From contig JASIGS010000137.1 of assembly GCA_030052355.1 (NCBI GenBank), positions 1 to 13,109 of the forward strand: a stretch of DNA of 13,109 bases. The letters run 5' to 3'. Below are positions 6,272-12,990 of this stretch, in pieces. The number at the start of each line of letters is the position of its first letter. The first letter of the stretch is position 1. The DNA comes from Streptosporangiaceae bacterium (GTDB taxonomy: Bacteria; Actinomycetota; Actinomycetes; Streptosporangiales; Streptosporangiaceae). The notes beneath the pieces are model-generated. The model did no database searches and was not told where the DNA came from. It was given only the letters and a program-made list of their open reading frames with translations. Position numbers and translations under genes: made by a program.

Positions 6272-6278
6272 CCGCGAT

Positions 6279-7088
6279 CTAGTTCGGCGCCGGGAGCACC
6301 ACGGCTGCCTCGGTGGTGAGCAGCTGGAAGGTGAAGCTCTCCTGCAGGTAGAGCAGGACCTCGTCATCGGTGTGCGACTGGTAACCGATGGACAGGTCCT
6401 GGCCGAGGTGCAGGCCGAAGTCACCGCCCCTGGTGGTGAGCACGAACGCGCCGGTGATCGCGGGCGCCCACACCAGGTCGCCGTCGATGAGCTCGCGGAT
6501 GTGCTCGATGACGGGGTAGCCGTGGTCGCTGGTCTCGCTGACCGCCGTGTACGCGTCCGCTGACAGCACCACGGCGTAGGGGCCGTCCACGCCGACCGCG
6601 CGCAGCTCGCCGATGGCGGTCGCGACCGCGTTCGGGTAAGCCGTGACCTCGCCGGGCAGCGCCAGCGCAGGGTTGCTGGCGCCGGTGGCGATGCCGCCGA
6701 TTCCCGCCGCGGGATAGCCGCGGAAGATTGCCCGGTCCTCGGCCTGCGCGATCAGGCGGGCCGCTTCCTTGGCTGGCTGCCAGTCCGAGTCCTGTGCCCC
6801 GCGCAGCACGTCGTCGACCTGCTCGCGGCTGAGCGTGAACGGGACGCGCAGCTCGACCAGCGGAAGCACGTCGCGCTGCCTGGCGCGCACGCCTTCGGCG
6901 GGCGCCTCGATCGCGCGCTGGTGCCCGGTGCCGACGGCCGACAGCGCGACGCCGTCCGGCCCGTGCACGTCGACGACCCGTCGGCCTGCCAGGTAACGCT
7001 TCAGAGTCCTGGACGTCTCCTGCTCTATGGCGGCCCACGCCTCGTCGGAGATCGGGGCCAGCTCGCGGTGCAGGTTGTTCGTCGTCAT
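6279..7088 (-). CDS. Family 1 encapsulin shell protein
   Basis: A 269-residue HK97-fold shell protein (Linocin_M18/encapsulin family) that self-assembles into a hollow protein nanocompartment; relatives of this length form 60-subunit T=1 shells. It closely follows the mycobacterial encapsulin pattern: NNLHRELAPISDEAWAAIEQE (4-24) forms the cargo-docking N-arm, then RRVVDVHGPDG, PLVELRVPFTLSREQVDDV (76-94), DSDWQPAKEAA, GVDGPYAVVLSADAYTAVSETSDHGYP (166-192), GAFVLTTRGGDF and a C-terminal beta element LYLQESFTFQLLTTEAAV. ATG 7088 overlaps the DyP stop as ATGA and has GAGGAG 4 nt upstream, inside the DyP coding sequence. Co-expression with the DyP cargo is therefore built in. The gene ends 7 nt from the stop of the convergent peroxidase gene. 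Confidence 0.96.
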   Translation of the reverse strand: MTTNNLHRELAPISDEAWAAIEQETSRTLKRYLAGRRVVDVHGPDGVALSAVGTGHQRAIEAPAEGVRARQRDVLPLVELRVPFTLSREQVDDVLRGAQDSDWQPAKEAARLIAQAEDRAIFRGYPAAGIGGIATGASNPALALPGEVTAYPNAVATAIGELRAVGVDGPYAVVLSADAYTAVSETSDHGYPVIEHIRELIDGDLVWAPAITGAFVLTTRGGDFGLHLGQDLSIGYQSHTDDEVLLYLQESFTFQLLTTEAAVVLPAPN

Positions 7089-8161
7089 GCGTCTCCTCGG
7101 AGGCTACCGATGTTGAGTGAACCGTCGGCGTTCGCGCCGGCGGGCGTGCTGTCACCGGCTCCCTGAGTGGCTTCGCCGTCGGTGTCTGCGGCGGCCCCGG
7201 CGTCGCTGTCCGCTGCCGCGCCGAGGTTATCGAGCAGCGTCTGCGGCGGCACGAAGAACAGCGATCCGGTGACCGCGGTGCTGAAGTCCAGGATCCGGTC
7301 GTAGTTACCCGGCGGATTTCCGACGAACATGTTCTCCAGCATCTGCTCGGTGGTGGCGGGCGAGCGCGCGTAGCCGATGAAGTAGGTGCCGTATTCGCCG
7401 GTGCCGACCTGGCCGAACGGCATGTTGTCGCGGAGGATCTTCACCTCTTCGCCGTCCACCTCGATCGTGTTGAGCGCGTTGTGCGCTGAGGTCGGCTTCA
7501 CCGAGTCGTCGAGCTCGATGTCGGACAGCTTCGTCCGTCCGATGATCTTTTCCTGTTCCTCGACGGGCACGGCGTTCCAGCCCGGCAGGTCGTGCAAGTA
7601 CTTCTGCACGATGACGTAGCTGCCGCCCGCGTAGGCCGGCTCCTCGTCGCCGATCAGCGCTGCGCGTGCCGCCGCGGGCCCGGTCGGGTTCTCCGTCCCG
7701 TCCACGAAGCCAAGCAGGTCGCGCTCGTCGAAGTAGCTGAACCCGTGCACCTCGTCCACGATCGCGCCCGCTCCGGCGAGCCGGCTCGTTATCTGCGCGG
7801 CCAGCTCGAAGCACAGGTCCATGCGCCTCGCCCGGATGTGGAAGAGCAGGTCGCCCGGCGTGCTCACGGCGTGGCGGCCGCTCGCCCTGATCTCACGGAA
7901 CGGGTGCAGCCCGGCCGGCCGCGGCAGCCCGGTCAGCCTGTCCCAGGCGCTCGGGCCGATTCCGGTCACGCAGGTCAAGGTCCCGGTGAGGTCGCGGAAT
8001 CCGACGGCGCGGACGAGGGCCGAGATGTCCGCGCAGAGGGACCCGGCGGTCACGGCGCTGCCGGAATCGGCGTTGATGACGGCGACCAGGAAGATCGCGG
8101 CCTTGGTCAGCGGCGAGATGACGGCCTGCGGCTCGGAGCTGCTGGCTGAGGTCACGGGCAT
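7085..8161 (-). CDS. DyP-type haem peroxidase, encapsulin cargo
   Basis: A 358-residue dye-decolourising peroxidase of the B type that reduces H2O2 while oxidising phenols, dyes or metals, here predicted to act inside an encapsulin shell. Distal Asp is D154 in GFVDGTENP; the proximal haem ligand is H227 in SAHNALNTI; the distal Arg and Asn are R244 and N246 in ILRDNMPFG. All key residues are intact. The haem domain ends near LFFVPPQTLLDNL (301-313). Residues 314-345 form a low-complexity linker with GAAADSDA and GAAADTDG echoes, followed by the loading peptide. ATG 8161 is chosen because GGGGA lies 5 nt upstream; an in-frame TTG at 8173 would add four residues. No Tat or Sec signal is present, which fits cytosolic encapsulation. 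Encapsulin follows with an ATGA overlap, and the nitronate monooxygenase gene lies 79 nt upstream on the same strand. Confidence 0.96.
   Translation of the reverse strand: MPVTSASSSEPQAVISPLTKAAIFLVAVINADSGSAVTAGSLCADISALVRAVGFRDLTGTLTCVTGIGPSAWDRLTGLPRPAGLHPFREIRASGRHAVSTPGDLLFHIRARRMDLCFELAAQITSRLAGAGAIVDEVHGFSYFDERDLLGFVDGTENPTGPAAARAALIGDEEPAYAGGSYVIVQKYLHDLPGWNAVPVEEQEKIIGRTKLSDIELDDSVKPTSAHNALNTIEVDGEEVKILRDNMPFGQVGTGEYGTYFIGYARSPATTEQMLENMFVGNPPGNYDRILDFSTAVTGSLFFVPPQTLLDNLGAAADSDAGAAADTDGEATQGAGDSTPAGANADGSLNIGSLRGDA
7088..7126 (-). other. Encapsulin cargo-loading peptide of DyP
   Basis: The last 13 residues of the DyP protein (346-358) read DGSLNIGSLRGDA. This matches the conserved family 1 targeting peptide (the SLGIGSLxG type) that binds inside the encapsulin shell. 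It follows an Ala/Asp/Gly-rich flexible linker, as in known DyP cargo proteins. Confidence 0.93.
7092..7098 (-). promoter_or_regulatory. Encapsulin ribosome binding site inside the DyP loading-peptide codons
   Basis: On the minus strand GAGGAGA precedes the encapsulin ATG, with 4 nt between GAGGAG and the start codon. The same bases are codons for the Arg-Gly-Asp of the DyP loading peptide, so one segment serves both as cargo tag and as the shell gene's ribosome binding site. Confidence 0.75.
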
Positions 8162-8240
8162 ATCATTCCCCAACCGCGGCGGCAGTCAGTAACTGGCATG
8201 GCCTCATTTCACACTGGCCAGGCACGCCACGGCGAGCGCT

Positions 8241-9308
8241 TCACGCATTGCCATCTGCAGCCGCGAGCCGTCCGGCTGCTCGCTGGCACGCGGCGCCCGC
8301 TTCCACGGCAAGCTTTCGCGCCAGCTCGCCGGCCGGTATCGCTGCGCCCAGCTGGTGGCTCTGGCCGGCCCACAGGTTGACAAGCCCGGGATCTTCCCCG
8401 GCACGGCCCGCCGCGCGCAACGGCGCGGTCAGGTAGTGAACCTCCGGGTAGGCGGCGGGCGCCGCGGCGGTATGGCGGTCAAGAAACCGATTGCGGATGC
8501 CGCGCGCGAGACGTCCGGTGAAGGCCCGGGTCAGCGCGGTCTGGTCGGTGCCCGCGAGCGCTCGCCGGTCGACCTCCGACGTGCCGGCTTCCGGGCAGCG
8601 CATGAACGCGGTGCCGATCTGGGCGGCCGCGGCGCCTGCGGCCAGTACCGCCGCGACGGCCGCGCCGGTGCTGATGCCGCCGGCCGCCACGACCGGCACG
8701 TCGCAGACGGCCCGCAGGAGTTGCAGCAGCGACAGCAGGCCGAGGCCGTCACCGACATCGGCTGGGTCATCGCGGAAGCTGCCCCGGTGGCCGCCGGCTT
8801 CCATCCCCTGGGCGATCAGCGCATCCGCGCCCTGGCCGGCCGCGTACTCCGCCTCGGCGGGCGTCGTGACCGTGACCCACACCTCGCTGCCCGCCGCTTG
8901 CAAGCCCCTGATCACGGCCTGGTCCGGGCAGCCGAACGTGAACGACACAACCGCCGGCGGCGTCGTCGTGAGCAAGTCGATCTTGGCCGCCCAGTCGTCG
9001 TCGGCGAACCGGGGCTCGCCTAGGCCGACGCCCGCGTCACGAGCCTCGTCAGCGAGGGTGGCCGCGTACGCCTCGGCGGTACCCGGCTCGGCGGCTGCCC
9101 CGGGCACGAACACATTGACTCCGAGTGGCGCGGCGGTCAGCGCCCGAGTCTCGGCAAGCCGCCCGGCCAGGGCGGCCGCGGTGAGGTACCCGGAGGCGAC
9201 GAAGCCGAACCCGCCGGCGTTGCTGACCGCGGCCGTCAGTCTCGGTGTGGAAGCGCCGCCCGCCAGGGGCGCGAGCACGATCGGAATGGTCAGCTGGTCA
9301 AGGATCAC
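8241..9308 (-). CDS. Nitronate monooxygenase (2-nitropropane dioxygenase family, FMN-dependent)
   Basis: A 355-residue TIM-barrel flavoenzyme that oxidises alkyl nitronates with O2, releasing nitrite; members of the class can leak superoxide or H2O2. Seen in order are the N-terminal PIVLAPLAGG (9-18), SNAGGFGFVASGYL (29-42), the catalytic-histidine motif QGMEAGGHRG (H174), the phosphate-binding VVAAGGISTG (206-215) and QIGTAFMRCPEA (230-241). The related FabK-type enoyl reductases share the fold, but the AGGHRG motif favours a nitronate monooxygenase. GTG 9308 is chosen because GGGGAG lies 6 nt upstream and the product then starts like relatives; the frame stays open upstream to a TTG at 9344. 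The C-terminus (AAADGNA) has no encapsulin loading peptide. The DyP gene begins 79 nt after its stop with no clear promoter or terminator between, so one mRNA for all three genes is possible. Confidence 0.9.
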   Translation of the reverse strand: MILDQLTIPIVLAPLAGGASTPRLTAAVSNAGGFGFVASGYLTAAALAGRLAETRALTAAPLGVNVFVPGAAAEPGTAEAYAATLADEARDAGVGLGEPRFADDDWAAKIDLLTTTPPAVVSFTFGCPDQAVIRGLQAAGSEVWVTVTTPAEAEYAAGQGADALIAQGMEAGGHRGSFRDDPADVGDGLGLLSLLQLLRAVCDVPVVAAGGISTGAAVAAVLAAGAAAAQIGTAFMRCPEAGTSEVDRRALAGTDQTALTRAFTGRLARGIRNRFLDRHTAAAPAAYPEVHYLTAPLRAAGRAGEDPGLVNLWAGQSHQLGAAIPAGELARKLAVEAGAACQRAAGRLAAADGNA

Positions 9309-9437
9309 GCGAGTCTCCCCTGTCCGATTGCGGCGGCTTCGCAAGCGATACCCGGATCTCTACCCCTGATCATCGTGGCGCCCATGCGCGACAGATCGCC
9401 AGGACACGCGTCGGAGCGGGCCAAAGCGGCGCGGAGC

Positions 9438-9443
9438 TAGGCT
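9438..9443 (+). promoter_or_regulatory. -10 element for the GST-MpaB-ABC1 operon
   Basis: TAGGCT, the same hexamer as before the Lon-domain gene, predicts a transcription start near 9449-9450 and a leader of about 60 nt up to GTG 9512. An ATG at 9449, in frame with that GTG, sits almost at the predicted start, so a 21-residue longer leaderless form is possible. No consensus -35 is visible. The rest of the 203-nt gap between the divergent genes (9309-9511) shows nothing else I can name. Confidence 0.45.
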
Positions 9444-9511
9444 CTTAGATGCCGCGTGGTGTGCAGGATCGGGTCGCTGCCCGGCATCGGACCGGACCGG
9501 AGGGAAACGAC

Positions 9512-10525
9512 GTGACGAGTACGACACAGCACAGCGGCGCAAGTCCGGTCGACTTCGCGGCGTTCGGCGACTACGGCGACTTCCGGCCGAAGCGCCCGGC
9601 CCAGCAGCCCGCCGCGGCCAAGACGGGCGAGTTCGTGCGCGCCGCGTACCCGTTCCAGGGCCGGATCACCGCCGACGGTTCCAGCGGTTACAAGGCGGAG
9701 CCCGGCCGCTACCACCTCTACATTTCCTGGGCCTGCCCGTGGGCGAACCGGACCGCCATCGTGCGCGAGCTCCTCGGGCTGCAGGACGTGATCTCGCTGT
9801 CCGCGGTCGACCCGGTCAGGGACGGCCGGGGCTGGGCGTTCCGCGAGGGTGACGGCTACGGCCTCGACCCGGTGAACGGGTTCGCCCTGCTGCGCGAGGC
9901 CTACGAGGCGACAGAGCCTGGCTACGACGGGCATATCTCGGTGCCCGTGCTGTGGGACAAGCAGGAACACAAGATCGTCAGCAACAACTTCCCCGACATC
10001 ACCATCGACCTGGACACGCAGTTCGGCCGGTGGGCCGACCCGTCCTACGACCTGTACCCGGAGCGCCTGCGGCCGCAGATCGACGAGATCAACGACCTCG
10101 TCTACGCGAACGTGAACAACGGCGTCTACCGGTCCGGGTTCGCCACGACCCAGGAGGCCTACCACGACGCGGTGACGCGGCTGTTCGCCACGCTCGACTT
10201 GCTCGAGCAGCGGCTCGGCGGGCAGCGGTACCTGATGGGAGACCAGGTCACCGAAGCCGACATCCGGCTGTACGTGACACTCGCCAGGTTCGACGCCGTG
10301 TACTACTCGCACTTCAAGTGCAACCTGCGCCGGATCACCGATTACCCGAACCTGTGGGGTTACGCCCGGGATCTGTACGCGATACCGGCCTTCGGTGGCA
10401 ACACCCTGTTCGGCCAGATCAAGCGGCACTACTACATGACGCACCCGCAGCTCAATCCTTCCCGGATCGTGCCGGACGGGCCGCTGATCGACTGGACCGC
10501 GCCGTCCGGCCGCGAGGTAGCGTGA
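9512..10525 (+). CDS. Glutathionyl-hydroquinone reductase-like GST (Xi class, YqjG/ECM4 family)
   Basis: A 337-residue cytoplasmic thiol transferase. The thioredoxin-like domain carries the catalytic motif SWACPWANRT with C75, the Xi-class signature in which the Cys attacks S-conjugated hydroquinones and frees the quinol. VPVLWD (144-149) followed by VSNNFPDI is the thiol-substrate binding segment, and the helical domain has NNGVYRSGFATTQEAY (202-217) and LMGDQVTEADIRLYVTL (241-257), all typical of the family. Actinobacteria usually make mycothiol rather than glutathione, so the real thiol partner may be mycothiol; that is inference. GTG 9512 is chosen because GGAGGG lies 7 nt upstream and homologues start near here; ATG 9449 is an upstream in-frame alternative. 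The gene's last codons overlap the start of the MpaB gene (GTGA), which suggests translational coupling. Confidence 0.92.
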   Translation: MTSTTQHSGASPVDFAAFGDYGDFRPKRPAQQPAAAKTGEFVRAAYPFQGRITADGSSGYKAEPGRYHLYISWACPWANRTAIVRELLGLQDVISLSAVDPVRDGRGWAFREGDGYGLDPVNGFALLREAYEATEPGYDGHISVPVLWDKQEHKIVSNNFPDITIDLDTQFGRWADPSYDLYPERLRPQIDEINDLVYANVNNGVYRSGFATTQEAYHDAVTRLFATLDLLEQRLGGQRYLMGDQVTEADIRLYVTLARFDAVYYSHFKCNLRRITDYPNLWGYARDLYAIPAFGGNTLFGQIKRHYYMTHPQLNPSRIVPDGPLIDWTAPSGREVA

Positions 10526-11415
10526 GGCTCATGGAGCCGTACGCGGACGCCTCCCGGCTGGTCGAGCGCGCGGCGGCCGCCTATGTGCGCGGGGTCCCAG
10601 CGGAGCCCGCTGACGACGGCTTCTTCGGCCCTGGCAGCGTCGCCTGGCGGGTCAGCGCCGATCTCGGCTCGCCGGTCGCGGGCTTGCGCGCGCTGCTCAT
10701 CCAGGCCCTGCATCCGCTAGCCATGGCCGGCGTCGACCAGCACAGCGAGTGGCGCGATGACCCGGTCGGCAGGCTCGCGGCCACATCGGGTTACCTGGCA
10801 ACGGTCACTTTCGGGGAACGTGCCGCTGCGGAGCGGGTCGCCGCGCACGTGCGTCGGATCCACGAGCGGGTCACCGGCCTGGATACCGTGACGGGCCGGA
10901 AGTACGCGGCAACCGACCCGGCGCTGCTGCTGTGGGTGCACGCCGCGCTGGTGGATTCGGGGATCGCGGCCTGCGAGCTCTTCGGCACGCCGCTGGCGCG
11001 GGCGGACGCCGACCGGTACGTGGCGGAGATGGTCGTGGCGGGCGAACTCGTCGGCATTCCGCGGGACACGGTGCCGTCAAGCACGGCAGAGCTCGCCTCC
11101 TACTTCACCGCGATGGAGCCGGAGCTGATGTGCACCCCGGCCGCCGCGCAGTCCATGGCCTACCTGCTGGACCCGCCGGGGCTGGACGAAGACATCGCCG
11201 AAATCTGGCAGGACATCAAGGATGGCGCTGTCTGCTCGCTGCCCGACTGGGCCATCAAGCTGTACGGGTACGAAGCGCCAGCGCTGACTGAGGTCAGGAG
11301 GACCGAGATCCGGCAGGCGCTCGGCGTGATGGACGTTGTGTTTCTCGGCGAACCCGGCGTGCTGGAAGCACGGGAGCGCCTCACGCTGCGGGCACGAGCC
11401 GCCCTACGCGCATGA
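10522..11415 (+). CDS. MpaB/DUF2236 family oxygenase (latex-clearing-protein superfamily)
   Basis: A 297-residue protein of the ER-bound-oxygenase/MpaB/Lcp (DUF2236) family, members of which bind haem b. Family features are FFGPGSVAWRV (34-43), the signature LLIQALHPLAMAGVDQHS (58-75) with candidate haem-contact histidines H64 and H74, RRIHERVTG (111-119), and TDPALLLWVHAALVDS (131-146) with H140. No signal peptide or clear transmembrane segment is seen. Known relatives cleave polyisoprene (Lcp) or act in mycophenolic acid biosynthesis (MpaB), but most actinobacterial members have no known substrate. GTG 10522 overlaps the preceding stop and has GAGG 4 nt upstream; ATG 10531 would shorten the protein by three residues and is equally possible. 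The stop overlaps the next start as ATGA, so the gene is coupled on both sides. Confidence 0.88.
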   Translation: MRLMEPYADASRLVERAAAAYVRGVPAEPADDGFFGPGSVAWRVSADLGSPVAGLRALLIQALHPLAMAGVDQHSEWRDDPVGRLAATSGYLATVTFGERAAAERVAAHVRRIHERVTGLDTVTGRKYAATDPALLLWVHAALVDSGIAACELFGTPLARADADRYVAEMVVAGELVGIPRDTVPSSTAELASYFTAMEPELMCTPAAAQSMAYLLDPPGLDEDIAEIWQDIKDGAVCSLPDWAIKLYGYEAPALTEVRRTEIRQALGVMDVVFLGEPGVLEARERLTLRARAALRA

Positions 11416-12926
11416 GGAAAGGCGGGTTCCGCCCGGTCCGGGCACTGCCGTGGCTGGCCGCTGCTGCGGGCACCGCGGTGGTCGGCACGGCGGTCGCGGT
11501 CGCCGCCTCCCGCTGGCGGCGGGCCCGCAGCGGTGACCGGCAGCTCGCGGCTGGTCAGCTCAGGCAGCTGCGGATCGAGCGCGGTCTGGCGACGGCCCAG
11601 CTTGTCGTCCGTGGCGGCATCCGGTACGCCAGCAGCGCGCCGCGGCTGTTCGTCGCCGCAGGCGACAGCCGCCAGCAGCTGCGCAACGACCTGGCCATGC
11701 AGACCGCCGACGACGTGACCGCGACACTCGGGACGATGAAGGGCGTCATGGTCAAGCTCGGTCAGATGGCCAGCTACGTCGACGACGGGCTGGCCCCGTC
11801 GGTGCGGCGTACCCTGGCCCGGCTGCAGGACAGCGTGCCGCCGATGAGCGCCGAGCTGGCCGCCGGCATGATCGAGGATGAGCTCGGCCTGCCGCCCGAG
11901 CGCGCCTTCGCCCGCTGGGACCCGGAGCCGATCGCCGCGGCCTCGATCGGGCAAGTGCACCGGGCCATCACCCGCGACGGGCGGGCGGTGGCCGTCAAGG
12001 TGCAGTACCCGGGGATCGCCGAGATGATGGCCGCGGACCTGGACAACGTGTCCCTGCTGCGCAGGATGCTGCGGGTCACCGCGCCGAGCCAGGATGTGGA
12101 CGGGCTGATCGCGGAACTACGGGAGCGGGTGCTCGAGGAACTCGACTACCGGCGCGAGGCGGCGAACCAGCGGATGGTGCACGACTATTTCTCCGGCCAC
12201 CCGGCCATCGGCGTACCGGCCATCGTGGACGAGCTGTCTACCCGCCGCGTGGTGACCAGCGAGCTGGCCATCGGCACGCGGTTCGCCGACATCGCCGCCT
12301 GGCCGCAGGAGGAGCGCGACCTGGCAGGCGAGGCGCTCTACCGGTTCGTCTTCCGCAGCCTGTACGAGCTGCGCGCCTTCAACGGAGACCCGCACCCGGG
12401 GAACTACCTGTTCCACGGCGCCGGCAAGGTGACCTTCCTGGACTTCGGGATGGTCAAGCACTTCACCGGGCCAGACCTGCTGCCGCTCATGGACATGGCG
12501 CGCAACCTGTGCGTGAACGACGACCCCGCGCGGTTCCGCGGCAGCCTCGAGGAGGCCGGCTTCCTGGTACCGGGGGCGCCACTGACCGACGAGCAGATCG
12601 CCGACCACCTCGCGGTGTTCTACCAGCTCATCCGCGAGTCCAAGCCGGTGACCGTGACCAGCGAGTACGCCTCTTCGGTCGTGCGCCGGTTCTTCGATCT
12701 GCGCAGCCCGGTTTCCCAGTACGCGCGGATCCCGAGGTCCTACGTGATACTCCAGCGGATCAACCTCGGCCTGTTCGCGTTGCTCGGCGACATAAAGGCA
12801 ACGGCCAACTGGCGCTCCATCGCGGAAGAGATCTGGCCATTCATGCAGGCACCGCCGTCCACGCCGATGGGTGAGGCGGAACTGCCGTGGCTGACCAGCC
12901 GCGCGGTACCGGACCTGGCCCTGTAG
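11412..12926 (+). CDS. ABC1/UbiB-ADCK family atypical kinase-like protein
   Basis: A 504-residue member of the ABC1 (AarF/UbiB/COQ8) atypical kinase family, which supports isoprenoid-quinone biosynthesis or lipid homeostasis in studied cases. A hydrophobic N-terminal segment (about 11-33, LPWLAAAAGTAVVGTAVAVAA) suggests membrane anchoring. The family's hallmark KxGQ motif is K115-L-G-Q118. The Ala-rich nucleotide loop AAASIGQ is at 175-181, the ATP-binding lysine is K196 in VAVKVQYP, ExD is E243/D245, the catalytic-loop variant GDPHPGNYLF is at 325-334 (D326, N331), and the metal-binding LDFG is at 343-346. All residues needed for nucleotide binding are present. ATG 11412 overlaps the MpaB stop as ATGA, so translation is probably coupled. 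Actinobacteria use menaquinone, so a ubiquinone role is not expected; a link to quinone or isoprenoid metabolism is inference. A hairpin follows 12 nt after the stop. Confidence 0.93.
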   Translation: MRKGGFRPVRALPWLAAAAGTAVVGTAVAVAASRWRRARSGDRQLAAGQLRQLRIERGLATAQLVVRGGIRYASSAPRLFVAAGDSRQQLRNDLAMQTADDVTATLGTMKGVMVKLGQMASYVDDGLAPSVRRTLARLQDSVPPMSAELAAGMIEDELGLPPERAFARWDPEPIAAASIGQVHRAITRDGRAVAVKVQYPGIAEMMAADLDNVSLLRRMLRVTAPSQDVDGLIAELRERVLEELDYRREAANQRMVHDYFSGHPAIGVPAIVDELSTRRVVTSELAIGTRFADIAAWPQEERDLAGEALYRFVFRSLYELRAFNGDPHPGNYLFHGAGKVTFLDFGMVKHFTGPDLLPLMDMARNLCVNDDPARFRGSLEEAGFLVPGAPLTDEQIADHLAVFYQLIRESKPVTVTSEYASSVVRRFFDLRSPVSQYARIPRSYVILQRINLGLFALLGDIKATANWRSIAEEIWPFMQAPPSTPMGEAELPWLTSRAVPDLAL

Positions 12927-12938
12927 CATCGGCATCCT

Positions 12939-12960
12939 GGCCGCGGGCGAATCCGCGGCC
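12939..12960 (+). terminator. GC-rich hairpin after the ABC1 kinase gene
   Basis: A perfect 8-bp inverted repeat (GGCCGCGG at 12939-12946 and CCGCGGCC at 12953-12960) with a 6-nt loop begins 12 nt after the stop codon. It lacks a T-tract but is all G/C in the stem, consistent with an actinobacterial terminator ending the GST-MpaB-ABC1 operon. A role in the leader of the following epimerase gene cannot be excluded. Confidence 0.6.
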
Positions 12961-12990
12961 GCACATGCCCACGGGGCGGCGGGAGGCGTA

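Noticed and set aside
5525..6424. 299-codon minus-strand frame across the peroxidase/encapsulin junction
   Set aside because: It is antisense to the haem peroxidase and overlaps the encapsulin gene in another frame, with no motif or ribosome binding site.
8241..8262. Encapsulin loading peptide on the nitronate monooxygenase
   Set aside because: The C-terminus is AAADGNA, without the hydrophobic SLxIGSLxG pattern, so packaging by the known peptide route is not supported.
8355..9369. Long plus-strand open frames opposite the nitronate monooxygenase (about 222 and 292 codons)
   Set aside because: Their translations are low-complexity Ala/Arg/Ser-rich text with no family motif, whereas the minus strand encodes a clear TIM-barrel enzyme. 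Such antisense frames are expected in high-GC coding DNA.
9437..10444. 335-codon minus-strand open frame opposite the GST gene
   Set aside because: It is the antisense of a well-conserved Xi-class GST; the product is Val/Arg/Glu-rich with no recognisable domain.
9952..10521. N-terminal extension of the MpaB-family protein back to 9952
   Set aside because: The frame is open but lies inside the GST gene, and its translation is Arg/Pro/Ala-rich junk; the family homology begins after 10522.
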